A model generated the notes under the pieces. The model did not search any database. It was not told the DNA's origin and worked only from the letters and a program-made list of their open reading frames with translations. From Opisthocomus hoazin (lineage: Eukaryota > Chordata > Aves > Opisthocomiformes > Opisthocomidae): DNA of 64,000 nt. The stretch is taken from NCBI RefSeq assembly GCF_030867145.1, contig NC_134434.1, positions 558,001-622,000 of the forward strand, in the 5' to 3' direction. Positions 1-14,100 of this stretch are shown here, one piece after another (within the stretch, counting starts at the first letter, position 1; each line of letters opens with the position of its first letter). Both the position numbers and the translations under genes were made by a program.

Positions 1-1198
1 AAAACTTTAACAGAGCTTATGTTGGCTGTCTCTGTTCTTAAGTCTGTGCTTCCTCACTAGTCATCCTCCGTTTCTAATGAAGCCTTTAAGAGGTTCAGAC
101 AGTGTGAAGGTGCTACCTGACACTGGTCCATGGTCAAGGCACCAACTGACATTTTTGTTCAATGAAAATGGAAAACGCATGGCATAAATGTAACACACAG
201 TAATGATAAAACAGAACAAAAGTATTTTTATAAATCACTAACAAACTTGAGAGTTTTCTAAGAATGCAGAAGAATATTATCTATACTGTAAAAAAAAAAG
301 TATTATTTAACTCAGGAAACTTCTGTTAAATCCTTGCGTTCCCCCCCCCCGAATGAGCGAGCCAGCTGTTTCATGGCTTAAATTTCTCCTTAAAATGGGG
401 ATAATAATTTTAATCGAGGTGTATAAATGATGGAAATAAAGCAGATATTAGATTGACAGACTGAAGAATGGACTTGTCTCACAGGTCTACTGCTCCATTT
501 TTAATTTAATATCCGTGCATACTCAATTTAATTTAAATTGGAAATATTTTTTAAATTGTACACTATTACATTTCTCAAGTGGAATGCTTCATTTCTGTTG
601 CAATGAAACATTTTAATATTCTTGGACAGATTTTCCTTTTCGAATTACAGTTCTTGAACACTGTCAAAATTACAACACTTCATTCTTACTTACCATGCAG
701 GCAAAATTGGAAATTTAAATGATTTGCAGAAAATTAAAAGTCTTGCTGCATTAAACAGTTACATAGAGGAAGCTTTTAAATTCTAGACTGCATCCTTATA
801 AAATTGTATTACATACGCCTGAATTTTTTTTCTGAGAATTATAGAGACCATTTTGCCTGTTCTGCAATTTTGAATTTTAGTTTTTCTCAAAGTACCAAAG
901 TTGTTCACCTTTGGGCTTCTCATTGTGATCTGCTTTGCAGTGTATCTAAAGAGTTGCTGATAAGCTATCAATTCTTTTATGAAACATTCTCCTTTTCAGA
1001 ACAAGGCAAAAAATTAACAATGTCTATAATGCAGGGCAAAAGGGATCCACTTCTCATCTCGTGTATTTGATGTTATGTATTGGAACAATTAAAATTAAGT
1101 GAAGGGTTATTCTCAGTTTACATCACTGAAGATGTAAAAGGAAAATTACTAAGTTTTATTTCAATTCCCAAACTATATTCCTGCGTTGCACTAGTAAT

Positions 1199-1256
1199 AT
1201 TTAATTTTTATTTTTAATTTAATTTTATTTTTTTATTTTAAATTTTATTTATATAA
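1199..1256. repeat. T/A-rich low-complexity tract
   Basis: Repeated TTTAATTTT/ATTTTATTT units, about 58 bases, nearly free of G and C. Confidence 0.8.
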
Positions 1257-4200
1257 AGAAATACAGGTACTCTGTAATTCAATAAAAATGTTAAAATTTC
1301 TTGCTACCTTACGTTTAATTGTTGGACAAACTATTGGTTTGTGCTGTTGCCACTGTTTCTGTATATTGTCACTCACTCACAACGTGTGGTTGACAGCAGG
1401 GATCTACAGCCCAGAGCACATGTTGAACTGGAAGGCAACTGATCCTAGTGCCTATAAAGTCTCCTGCTGAGCAGACCTGGAAACCAGAAAACCGCTGCCC
1501 CACAGAGACTAAATCAAGTATGTATTCAGCAGCAGCATGAAGCTCCTGTCTTGCTCCATCTTGTCTCGCCCTATGTTGTCTTTACAAAATGAGACTAAGT
1601 GAACAAGAAAATTTCAAATTTGAGACAAACTGGGAGATGCTTCTGATACATAAGAAAGAGGTTTCATGTCTCATGTTACCTTCAGAACTCAGTGGAGGGC
1701 AGGAAGACATGCTACAGGCATACCTACTCCTGCTCTTGTGTAAGGAAAATTGGATTTTGGACCACTGTTCTTGAGAAATTGACACCATTTGGTATAACGC
1801 CACGATGCTACAAGAGGATAGAGTGCCAATATTCTGTGGCAACAGACAGCAGTCCCCATGAGCTCAAAATTCAGCATGAATTCTGCAAGTAGAAGGAGCC
1901 ACTGATGACCAGGTCATATCCCAAAACTACTAGTAAAGTGATTTATCTCTTTTTTTTTTTTTTTTAATGGCAACTCAGAAAAGATTCAACAATAAAAAGC
2001 TCATTTAATAACGTAATATTATTACTTTCTACAAAAATTAAATTACCCTTCACTAAATATTTTTGTTTTGAGGAAAAATTCTTCAACCTTGAGGGACTAG
2101 TAAAACTGAAATTTTGGGAGAACTCACCTCTTCTGTGGTTGTTGAAAGTCTCAAAGGAATAACACATTTTCATTTCACCAAATTAGTATTTTCTAATAGA
2201 AGTACTGTCTCAGAAAATGTTTAATTGACAAATGCAACCTCTTCATCTTTAAAGCATACAACACCAGTTTTAAGATTTACCTCTTTTGATAGTCAAAAAC
2301 TGTTAAAAAGGGGACCCGTACAGATAGGTTCAGGATATACATTGTATAATTTAATAGGTCTCTTCTATTTCTGATTTCAGTAATTCACTGAAATATTTAT
2401 GGCCTTGCCAGAAAAATGAATACACAGAGTTCTCTCTTTAGTTATTATTATGCTGCTCCTTGCCAAGCAGCTCCTCCAGTAAGGAAGAAACGATACATTT
2501 CTACTTTATTAGCTGGAAGAATATTAAAGGTATGCTATCCTCCCAACGCAGAATTATCCCCACAAAGACGATCTTGCAGGAAATAATTTTCTCTTTCTGA
2601 TACTAAAAATATATAAAGACAGCAGCATAAGTTTCATCAAACGCTAGCAGGCAGGCAGTATTCTCGAGGTCAACAGAGGACTCGTATTTTGATAGTCAGT
2701 CTCGCAAATGCATCTTTAATATCACTACCCTAATTAACAAACGTCAAGTTAACCAGGGTATGCCTCCTCATGTTACAACTACACCTGAATTCTGATGTAC
2801 AGACCTAAACCAAAAAGGGCTGCGGGGGGAACAGCCCATGCTTACGTGTCAACTTTTTCAGAACTCTCCTGATGAACTACAGCTAATTATCTGTACAAAA
2901 TTATAGCACTATTGTTTCTTTAATTTCAAGAACAAAATAGTAACAATATATATGGCATTAATTCTGATGTAATGAACAAACACACTAGGGCTGCAACAAA
3001 CAAATAAAAGGAATATAAATAGTTAACAATACTAGCTCTTCTCCAAACAGCAAAGTTGTTATTTGTGAAGACTTGCTACTGGAATGGTGTTGGCAATTGA
3101 GCATAATACAGTTAGAAAAAAAATAAACTGACGAAATGGATAGATTCCCTATTTCAGCTTTTAATGCCTTAGATGTAAGACTTGGTCTGTGGTCCAAAAA
3201 ATCAAACGCAACTGAACTATCATCAGGAGAACGAGCGCTAAGGGGTGCTGACAACCAGCAGCTTCCATTGCTTTTTTTTTTTTATAGCTAGTCAGGATAC
3301 AAGGAAAATGCATGCAAAAACTGGGCAACTGAACTGAACTTCTGTGGGCTCGTCATAACCAAAGGTATAGCGACCACTGTGACTAGCAAGATCAATGTCA
3401 GTAAGGTAAGCAGGATTTCTGGAAGCTATGTTAATTTGGAGATCGATTCAGTGAACTTCACCATTGCCATGTGTCAGATCCCAGGCTGACAACAGATTAC
3501 AGGAACACGATGGGAAAAAATAGTTCAAGATGCACCGCTTGAGTTCCTGCTGAGCAGAGGAGCAGGCTTCATAGCACTTAATGGATAGTGATGACTAGGA
3601 TTGTATCAACAACAGTAAGATGGCATTTTTGGATAGAAATTTCAGAGGCAGAGTAAGGAAATTAGCAGTCAAAGTACTTGAAAGCTGCATTATGCTAGCA
3701 CACATTTCAAAATGTCGATTGCCTGCTATTTTATGATGAGATAAGTATGTTCTAGGGTTAATCAGATTTTCGCCATTACAAGTACCAAGTGTATTTCTTT
3801 CCTAATTTTGTAATAGAAAAGAAGAAAATGCTTTCTCAATTCTTTTTAGCATGATTTGTGCTATATGGACTACTAAGTACAGCCAGAAACTACTTTTAAA
3901 TGCTACAGCTCTTTCACTGAGGCATTATTATCCTTTGTACGATGAAAGCAATTTTCTGTATGTCTTCAGGAGATGCTTGTATTCTACAAAGCAGAAAGGC
4001 CTCTCAAGATTTAGCTTCTAAAAATAGCTTACAGTCTTTCAAGAAGATGAAGGATGAATCTTTCAAGGGATGAGCTTGATTATTCTGTTTATTACTTTCT
4101 TATTTGCATTTCTGGATGTTGAGGATCCTGTAGTAGTAAGCCCTGGAAAACGAGTTGTTTATTCTTAAACAGACTCCTCATCTTAAGAATTGCCAAAGTG

Positions 4201-7200
4201 ACTTCACATAGCTGTCATTCAACCCACTAAGCTCAAAACTGATCTGCAGCATTATCACAAGGCGATGTGTACTTGGAGATTTTCAGGAATACACTGAACT
4301 TCTTTAAACCTCTCCCCTCAGGCAAAATGCCATGCTGTTACGGAGGAAGAGGACAGTTTGTGCGGCTAATTCATAAATATGTCATTTTGACCTGGTTGCT
4401 AAGGATTATCTTTAAAAAGGGAAGCAGGGTTTTTTTGGAAGAACACTCCACAACATTGTCTTTGCACCTAGACTTTGTTTCATACGTATTGTAAATGAAT
4501 CAAAAAGGTATTTTGGCTAGGGCTCCTTTACTTTATGTTCTACAAAATGAAGCAAATAATGAAAGAGGAGTTGTATTTAGAAGGTAAAATATATCATGGT
4601 GGTTGCCCAGCTATACATTTTTATCCATTTAGCAGTCTCAAAAATATTAACTCCAATTCTCTAAGAATTCATTAACAAATTATTATGTTGTGGACACCAT
4701 TCCAGTAAACAGGAAAACAGTCAGTTTGCAATGTAATGTCTATTCTACTTCTTTGTTTGATATATGGTATTTACGAAATGCTGCATACACAAGAGCCCCC
4801 TTTTTATGACAGCCCCTCTGCAAGAAAATTGAAGATCACATGGGAAACATTTTGTGATCATCTGGCATAGAGGACTGCAGACAGAATGCTATTAGATAGT
4901 TACTCTGCCTTAACTACTTCTTTTCTGAGAGAGAGCGAAAGCGAGCGAGGTTTAAAGGTTTAATCTCATACACAAGCTCGTCAGAGCACAAATCTATCTG
5001 TAATACTCTCCAAATCAGAATGAACTCAGAAGGATGACGTTCAATCTTTAAATCCTTCTCTGCTGAGCTATTTTTAACTCTCAGGTTCATAAAATGGATC
5101 CCTGCTGTGGCTCCAGAGCTTTCTAACATGTATCCTACCTACTCTGAGACAACCACATGTTACAATTCAGTTACATTTAGAACCAAGAGTTTTCCTTGCA
5201 CGATTTCCTGTGCAGTGTGACAGAACTCTATCATTGTCACTGGTGGAAAAATCAATTATCTCCTCTCCTGGCCACTGTTCTTTTCATTTCCACCAGTAAC
5301 TCTCATATTCTAGACACTTCTGAACAACTTTTTTATCTTCTTATTTTGCTTTCTTGCCCATAGAGTGAAGTAAATGTTACATAAATAATTCCACATAAGA
5401 CATCTTTCATATCTTGAAGCATTTCCTCAAAGAATATATTTCTTCCATCCCTTTCCAAATTAATTCCCAAACAATGTAAAAAGGACATTCAAATCTTTGA
5501 TACAATGATTATTGTCAGCCATAGTTCACCAGCTTTCCTGTAACGTGTCAGGCCATTTCTGTCTTATTTTTGCAAATCACTCCATCTAATCTGGATTAGA
5601 AGTGACACGTCTGCTCAACTATAGGTAAATACAAACAAAATATACAATCATTTCAATGATCTGAACCAGGAATAGTATAAAAAGCCACAGTTGTTTCTTA
5701 GATTTCCACCTGCATGCTGTTTATTACATTAACTGCTCATGAAATAGCACAAGTTTTACCAATGGGAACATATTTCTCTTAATGACCTGAGGATATACAC
5801 TTATCTCTAAACAAAACTGCACACTACATTCACTCCCTACAGCAATAAAATCTTCATTAAGATGCTTTGATACATGTTCATGTAAATTCAGCAGAGTAAC
5901 ATTTTGTAAACATTCTGGTATGAAAATAGAGCATTACATTGAGGAAATTCTGCTAGTTCTACATGAGTCTGGAAATCTTCATATTCCTCATTCTGGCATT
6001 AATTTTATGCTTTAAGTTTTCCAGGAAAAAATGTACTCTGGAATAACTTCATATTCTAATTATAGTTTGATGAAGGTGCACACTGAACTGACACTGAACC
6101 TGTACTGTCCTCCAGCGCTATGAATGATTTATTCTTCCAGTTCACATCCAATTTTAAATAAAAATATCTATCTATCTTAGCTAATGAACTGATATCAGAT
6201 TTAAAAGCTCTGGAGGATTTGTTTCCTCAAGGGCATTTCCTGACTTCAAAACTCGCATTTAGAAGTCCTTAACAATAATGCCCTGATTTTCTAAAAAATT
6301 AGAGAAAAGTTCTCCTTTTGATGTATCCTTCGCATCTTGGAAGAAGGATCTATATCTGTGTGGTTGAAGATATCAATTTATTAAAGCTTATTTTCCAAAA
6401 TCCTGTTGACTTAGACTGCATTTTGTTTAGAGCCCTTCAAGGTCAATGGAAATATTCCCATTTCAATGAGTTTCGGGTGATATCTTTTGAGACAAGGAAA
6501 CCCAAGTCTCTAGAATCCCATCTGATGCTTACTTCTGACTTCTTCCTCCTCATGTTTAGATCAAGATGATCTTGAACTACAGAAAGTTGTCAGTATATTG
6601 TTTTTGGAAGAGTGATGAATGCCACTAACAGAACAAAAATAACTTTTTAATATTATACTTCTATTTTTCTTTTCATGAGGTCTTTGTTAGATAAAAGCCT
6701 GTCAATGCACCCAGAAGTAAAGAGACTGTGTAAAAGGCAAGGGAAAAAGAAGAACAAAACCAAAAAGAAAAATTCAGTCCACTGAGAGATCTCTAAATGA
6801 TCTGTTCTGCGGCATCAAATCACAGAAGTCTCCAGACTTTACTGCACTCTGCAACAGGTGACTAATTTCAGCTTGCATAGAATTTATCATTTATCAACCC
6901 TTACAGAATGGGATGAAATGTATTGTATATCTCTGAATTATGAGGTCTTTTCAGAAATGTCTACCTGCTCCCAGGTTAAACCTCATCATAAATACTTTCT
7001 TGATTTATTAAACCACTGTATTCTTATTAAAAGCTAGTAAAAGAATAGTAAACAAAAAACAAATAGAAAATAGAACACAACTCTTCCATAAATGGAAGAA
7101 AATTTCAACTGACAATTAACAAAACTACATACATGCTATCAAAAATAACATAAGGAAATACCTGATACATTTTCCTGGAAAAGTATTTACGATTCAAAAA

Positions 7201-7730
7201 TATTCTGTGACTTCATTATAGTTAAAAACACTGATTATTACAAAGATTTATTTAATTTCCTTTTTTGTTCTTTCTTTACTCATTTTCTGTAAAAGTCTCA
7301 CTGTTATTTATTCCACAAACTTCACTGAATTATAAAATAGACCCAATTTACTTAAATAAGGTCATTATTATCACACCCATTTGACACTAAAAAAATGCAT
7401 GCAATAAACTATCCTGGGATATCTGCTTAAAGTTAAGAAGGAAATGCACTTACTAAGAAGGGTATTAATAGGGAAAAATACATCTAACTCTAGACAGATA
7501 CTTGTTTTTCCTCATTCTCCATTCTCTATCAGTCATAGGAAGTACTGACTAAATCTTAAGCACCCAGAATTAATGCAGCTCTGTAATCCTGGAATGCAAT
7601 GAAAAAATTATACAGTGGACAAATTCTACTGGGTGAAGCACACAGCAGAGAAGTGGTCAGATCACCATATGAAATCAGTTCAATCCTAGGGAAAGGGTCT
7701 GACTGTGGGTAGGGCAAGTTTATGTTATTG

Positions 7731-7746
7731 TAAGGGTTAGGGTTAG
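7731..7746 (+). repeat. Short interstitial telomere-like repeat
   Basis: TAAGGGTTAGGGTTAG: just over two units of the vertebrate telomere repeat, followed about 30 bases on by a short CAG run. Possibly chance. Confidence 0.5.
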
Positions 7747-8049
7747 AAAAACAAAGAGGCTAGCCCTTAGCAGCAGCAGCAGCCGCCTGTGTCTGCAGGT
7801 CTTCCACCACTCTGAGACACACTGGACTCTGCACCCCCTACCTATACCACAGTCCCAAACCAAACAGAACCTCTACTCAGAATCCTTCTTCCACGTTCGG
7901 AAAAACAACCCCACATGGTGACTACTGCAACACACTACTCTCAACTAGCAAGCAAGATGCTAAAGCCATGACATTTGATGGAAGAAAGGAAGTATTTATG
8001 CGTGTGTATACATGCAGACGCGCACACAAAGACGCACACACTCACTCAC

Positions 8050-8183
8050 AGTCTACTTCCAAAATGGCACGGACGGACTTGGCCAGGTCTCTGGCTTCTG
8101 CTGCAAGAGCGGTTGTGACAGTAGGTCCAATCCTTCCCAACCGTGCAAGAAGTGCTTTAGTGGACAATGTTCCTCTTCTGTCA
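8050..8183 (-). CDS. STXBP4: STXBP4 coding exon 21 (last found)
   Basis: Encodes residues 644-688: [20 protein letters not shown], then [20 protein letters not shown]. In mammals the next residues begin the WW domain (LPYGW). The donor at 8050 (GACT|gtgagt) leaves one base of a Cys codon, so at least one further exon must follow. I searched 1-8049 on this strand for a WW exon and did not find one. Acceptor tctgttag|TGACA. Confidence 0.95.
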
Positions 8184-11100
8184 CTAACAGAACAAAAAAT
8201 AAAAGTTTTATTAATTTGCAAATAAATGAAAGTATTTGTAAGGTTATAAAAGAAATGGTTACTTTTAATAAATTGAACTTGTGCTTCTAGATTGGTTTTG
8301 GTCTCATTGTACGAACAAAGAAGATTCATACTACCAAACTGATGTGCCTCAGAAGCAGATCTGTCTGGACAATAAAGGCATTAAGGAAGTTCAATTCAAA
8401 CAATATTCATGTCTCAAAATCTCGTGTCAAAAACTCAGTGCGCATCAGGAAAGTAACTTACTTAAAAGTAATTTTCATGTTAGCATTGAAGAAGGGACAC
8501 TGCTTTAGCGGACCCAATTCTTATCTCCTACACCGTTAGTGAGTCAGTTTGTCACCTTAGCTTTGTGTTTTGTACTGCAATCCATTTACTAAAATAAAGT
8601 CTACTAACTTTATAAAACATGCAACATCACTCTTGTGCAGTGCCAGTGGGAACTGCATTTAATTGATTAGGCTTAGCATATGAGAACACAGATACCTATA
8701 ATATAATAGTTGATTTGATCCTGCAGATTTTTTTGAAATAAAGTTCCAGCTAGTTTCACTTAAACAGATTTCATTTCCCCGAGAGCTTTATGGAAAAAGA
8801 TGGCAGGACAGAGACCAAACAACTTTACTGCTACATAAATATTAATGGAAGACTATCAGGGACATATCAGCACAATCATGCTGCTATTCTGAGGGACCAA
8901 AGGCTGCTCCACGTCTTGTTGAATATTCCTTGGTACCTTTTTACACAAGAAAAGTAATAAAACTTAAATGGATATAAATGTTATAAATTTCTTTATATGC
9001 TACTGGATTAATGATAACGCAAAATTGCTTGGACAAATCTAAAATTATTAAAAAATTATAACCCACTGTTAAGGTTCCTTGCAATTTTAACTAATCCTTA
9101 GCACATTATAATTACTTCATGGAAACATCCAGACAGCCACAGCTATGTAATTACTAACTATTTTAATTTAATTCTGAGTTTTTTAATGAAGCTGTATCCT
9201 GAAAGCCTAATTTATAATTCATGCCATTCCCTCTCTTCCAATAAAATGACACTCAGAAACATACAGAAAAAAATGTAGGAAAAATAGGTACAAGACAGTT
9301 TTTGGAGACTTTGAAACAATAGTAGTTTTTCAGTATTAATATCGCCATTTCAATATTAATAACTATGTCATTTCATTACCTTAAAACTGCCGAGGAAGTA
9401 GAGTTATCTGAAAGTATTTCATGCACAACCTGTTGACCATAGTCAAGAAGTTAACAGTTTATAAATGGACACAGTGAAAAACTTATTACCTTGTAATTCG
9501 ATGTTCTATTTGGGTGTGGGGGATTTGATTTGTAATTAAACAATCTAGTCTCTCCCAGCTAGCAGTGTAAAAGTAAATCCCAAAATATTATAACCCCTTC
9601 AAATGAAATAAGTATAACAACATCACTTTATTTGTTTCATAATATTTCAAAATATTATCAAATATTACTTTTTCTGCCTTTTTATCTGGGGAATTTCACA
9701 GAAATTGATATCACTGTGAAAAATCACGTGAAAAAATTATCTGATCAGTTTAATTTGTTTAGCATATAGCAAAACATAGAGATTAAGTAAATTCCTACAT
9801 GGATCTGTACTCTGTTGCACCATCTTTATTTCTAGCAATGAAAGGATCTCTGCCAAGTAATTTACAGTCAATTTACTATGTTTATTCCTCAGAAACATCA
9901 ACGCAAAACTTTTCCAAATAAAATGTTGCTAGAAATGAAAGGCAAAGTTACCTCTACAAACTGCAGCAATTTTTCAGTAGCCACCTCAAAGGTCTTCCTA
10001 GCTGATTCCGATTTCCGCAGCTGGCAGTCGAGCACTGTAACTCTCTTTCTGAGGTCTTGGATGTTATCCTGAGAAAGACATTTTAATGTGAACTGAAACG
10101 GACGTCTGATACGTTTAACACACACTCTTTTCTACATCCCTGAAAAACTTCGCTGCTCCTGAGGCAGGTATGCCTGACCTGCGAGTAAATCAGCTTCCAA
10201 ACTGCAATAGGTTTAGGCAAATGATATAAAGGTAAATTGAAATTGGCAGATAACAACACTGATAGGGCTGAAACTTAAGACAGTTTGAACTGACTCATGA
10301 ATGGATCAAAAATACCAACCTGAAAGTGATAATATCTGTCAGCAGGGCAGCATAAATAGCCAGGATATGAACAAACGCAGTCCCCTAGCTTGCATCTGTA
10401 CATCCTTTGGCCAACAGAGTAATTACGGCATAGCTTGGAGAAAATGACCCCCTAGGATTTCTCCGCATGCACTTATATAACCTGTTGATCAGTGTTAGGC
10501 ATCCTTCTGTGCTTCAGCTACAGAGAATGCGAGCCCCATTAGACCAAGTTCTGGAGGCTCAAGTTTTCAGCTTTAGTCCCTGGTACTGCTCATGTGAGAG
10601 GACCATGAGTAAAGTCTTCACATGTATATGGGCATGGTTTAGCTAAGCTGCCTGCTGAACAGACACTCTCCAAAATTAAGAAGATGTCACTAAAAATAAA
10701 TTTTTACATCACTGTAGATGACCTGTTCTGAAAGCCCACTACCTACTATAAAACGCTTACAACAAACCCACCTAAACCCACTTATTATCTTTACTCGAAG
10801 CAAGTAAGTACACACGTTTGTTTGTATACGCTGCACAAAGCAGCAGAATCATGATCCCTCTGAATGTCAAACAATCTGTTGACTAAAACACCTTTCTTTG
10901 GTAATCTCACCGTCCACTATTGGAGAAGAAGCTGGTAAGCCCTTAGTGGGACCTCACTCTTTTACACTAAAAAGAGTATGCTATAGAGTTGGTACCTACT
11001 TGCTACTGCTTCTTTTGAATAAGAAACACAGAGAATCAAACCTCAACTCATATTTTTGAGTGCTCACTCAGAATTTCAGGAATTCAAGCTAGCACCTCAG

Positions 11101-14100
11101 AAACAAATCTCTAAGCAAGCAACCTACACACTCTGAATTTCTTAAAGTTTTGATATTTATTCAAGTCCTAGACTACAAACTGTGCTTCAAAAATACCTGA
11201 CGTGAAAGACTGGGCATCTCATCCAGATGTTCAGAACGAAGAACTTCCACTGTGTGATTCATCTCGTCACACACACTCACAAATGGATGAGAGGAATTCC
11301 TCCCTGGGAGCTACACGTACTTGCTATGTCGCTTCTCTGTAAGCTTGTATACCATACAGCTCAGTTTTACCTTTTAATAAATTGTAATATTGAAATAATT
11401 CTCACGATGAAACAAGACAACATTTCAGTAGGTTTTCTTCATCAAATCATGTGCACATCCATTTTTCATAAGAAAAACAAGGTAAACACACAAATGTCAA
11501 CCTGCTTGCACTTGTTCAAACCGTGTGTAGAAAATGGATCTGTTATTATGAGGAAAAATTGAAAAGTGCCTCAAATATTATATTCTTCAGCATGTTTTGA
11601 AATGCCTCACTGGAGATGAAGTGTTTCTAAAATATGAGGCTCAATTAAAAAAAAAAAAAATTGGCAGGATACTGTTGGTAGCATTTAAATGATTGTTTTG
11701 ATTAAATCTAAATTTACTTAAGAACAGTACTGGACTTTATATTGCTATTATTTGCCTAACAGAAACATAAATACGAAGCCCATTTTTACATAAACACAAA
11801 AGCATGTAAATATACATATAGCCTTTAAAGACAGTATATCTGCAGTCCAGAAACTACTCCATACTTTAACGCTGAAGATGTGCCATTTTGACCTACAACG
11901 CACATATGCTTCTAACTCCCATTTTTCCAGTCCAGAGATATCTGGATAAAGGAGGACTCATACACTTCACATTACCCCCTCCACTATGCATCATTCCAGT
12001 TATTGAATAATACAAGACAAACAGTGACCTACTTTAGAAAAGCAGATGAAAAGAAAATGAAAACACGATACATGACAACAGCAAGGAAACCATGGTAACT
12101 ACGACAGGCGACTGCTTTTCTTACTTTATTTTGGCCAGAATGATCAGTGAGCTGAGCTTTCAGCTCTACAATTTCAGCTTCTAACAGGCGAATTACTTCT
12201 TCATAGTCCATCTCCATTCCACGAGCCTGCCTTTGTGCAGCTTCTGCAAGATGAATCCTACTTCGCAGGGCTCTTGTCTCTTCTACAGCTGCCTTGGCTT
12301 CCTACAGATCATAGGATTTAACTGAAAGTTACAACTCCAGCTAACAAAGAAGTACAGATTTAGCTCAAAAGTAATGCAGTTGTCATTAGGGCTACCTTTT
12401 GGTATTCATGGTTAGATGGTTCAATTGCTAATTTTTAAGTGTATGCTGTTCAAACAAAGAACAGGTATTTACAGAAAGAGATAATTTTCCTAATAAATTA
12501 AATCACAAATTCTATGATTACTGTAAATCTAATTGAATGAGAGGTTTTATAGAAACACATCTGGTGCTGTTAATCTGCCCTATCACTTCCATACTAAAAA
12601 AGTACTTCAATGAGATGTTATTTCATTTTACTATTATTGCCTGAATTCACACTCAATTCAAAGTTTGCACGCCATGTAGACAGGCTTCTAATGCAAGTAT
12701 TCAGTTGACATGGTTCTCAAAAATAACTGCTGGGTTTTATTTTTCTGCCTAGTTCCTGCTCTTACATCGTTATCCTGAGTTATCACTGAGGGGTATTATA
12801 TAAAATTTATATATAAATAGTGTATGGAAAACAGGAAATTAGAAACTACCAGCTTTTTAATTCAGCTACAGCAATCCTTATAGGTTGTAAAATCTGATTT
12901 AGAGAAGGATATTACTCAGTTCATTTTACTACTGAATATTTATTCAAATTAACTTTGATTTGTGAATTTAAAAAGGTCAGACTAAAGGTCTGGACAACAG
13001 ATGAGTTTACACTAGAAAAAACCCAAAACAACTGCTAATCAAAAATTGTAGAAATACAGGCTCACTGGCACCAAAAGCAGTAAATCATATTTCCCCTTAG
13101 CATTTTACTAATCTGTGCAAAAATTAACTTTATATGAATTTTCTTAATCATTGAAGTTATAAGCTTTAAATATACAAATTCACAGAGCTAGTAACTCTTT
13201 GTACAAATTCCTCAGCTAAGGATACTCAGGTGAATGTCCTGTTCCTAGTTTACCTATTATATCTTGTTATTCTACCTATTTCCTGGTTGGGACTAGAGGG
13301 GAAACAGGTAGGGGCAGAGAAGAAACAGACACTAAGAAACCCTAATAAGTAGGAAATAACCTGCTAGAAATTAGACTTGCAATCATTATTTCTGAAAAGC
13401 CTAAATGACCAAATAATTTTTTTTTTTTTTTGAGGAAATGTGTTATAATATTTAACACGTGTCATTGTATACATGTTTAGAGAGGTCAGTGAAGCTTACA
13501 AAGGTAGATTGAATTCTCTTATTTCCTAACTTAGAACCATTTGTTCTGTGCAATCAATATTCTTCAAGTCAGGTTTTCCTATACTTTGTCATAATGTTTT
13601 TTCTGTAACACGATCTATCAATCTCAGTTTCACATGACTTTTAACCTATACACTGTTGATCATTATAAACAACATATATTGATTTCAGGCCGCAAGTAAA
13701 CTAATCTCAATAACATATATAGGACACCATCTTCCTAGTATTTACAATGGTTTTGCAATATAATACCAATTTGGATAATTGCCAGGGACATTGCGTTCTC
13801 TTAGAAAATAGAGCATTACAAGAAGTAACCACACATGCAGCAAACAGCAACATCATTAGTGAATATAGATGACATTGGTGTTATACAGCTTAAGGGTTTC
13901 TGTTTTAGGAACACAAGTGATAAGAGATACATTTAAATAAACTTTAATTTGACAGCAAGTACAATGATTTTAATTTTTTTCTTCTTTTGGAAGCACAAAG
14001 CATTAGGTAAGCCTATTCTACATGACAATCATCTGCACCTGGAAACAGACTATTCAGAAGCTTATTGCTGCCTGTCTGTCGGTTATTGGGCTAGTTGGTT

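Larger units (their letters stand above)
1..8049. other. STXBP4 intron (before WW exon), no exon found
   Basis: AT-rich sequence with only short chance ORFs. Contains a C10 run at 341-350, a TTTA/ATTT-rich tract at about 1199-1256, poly(T) runs and a short TTAGGG-like stretch at 7731-7746. I looked on the minus strand for WW-domain codons and found none. Confidence 0.7.

Noticed and set aside
2985-3254. 89-codon minus-strand frame starting MSAPLSARSPDDSS, considered as a possible extra STXBP4 exon
   Set aside because: Does not resemble the WW region and has no supported splice context; exon 21 must continue into a WW-type exon.
11227-11562. 111-codon plus-strand frame in an STXBP4 intron
   Set aside because: Composition and content look random; no similarity recognised.
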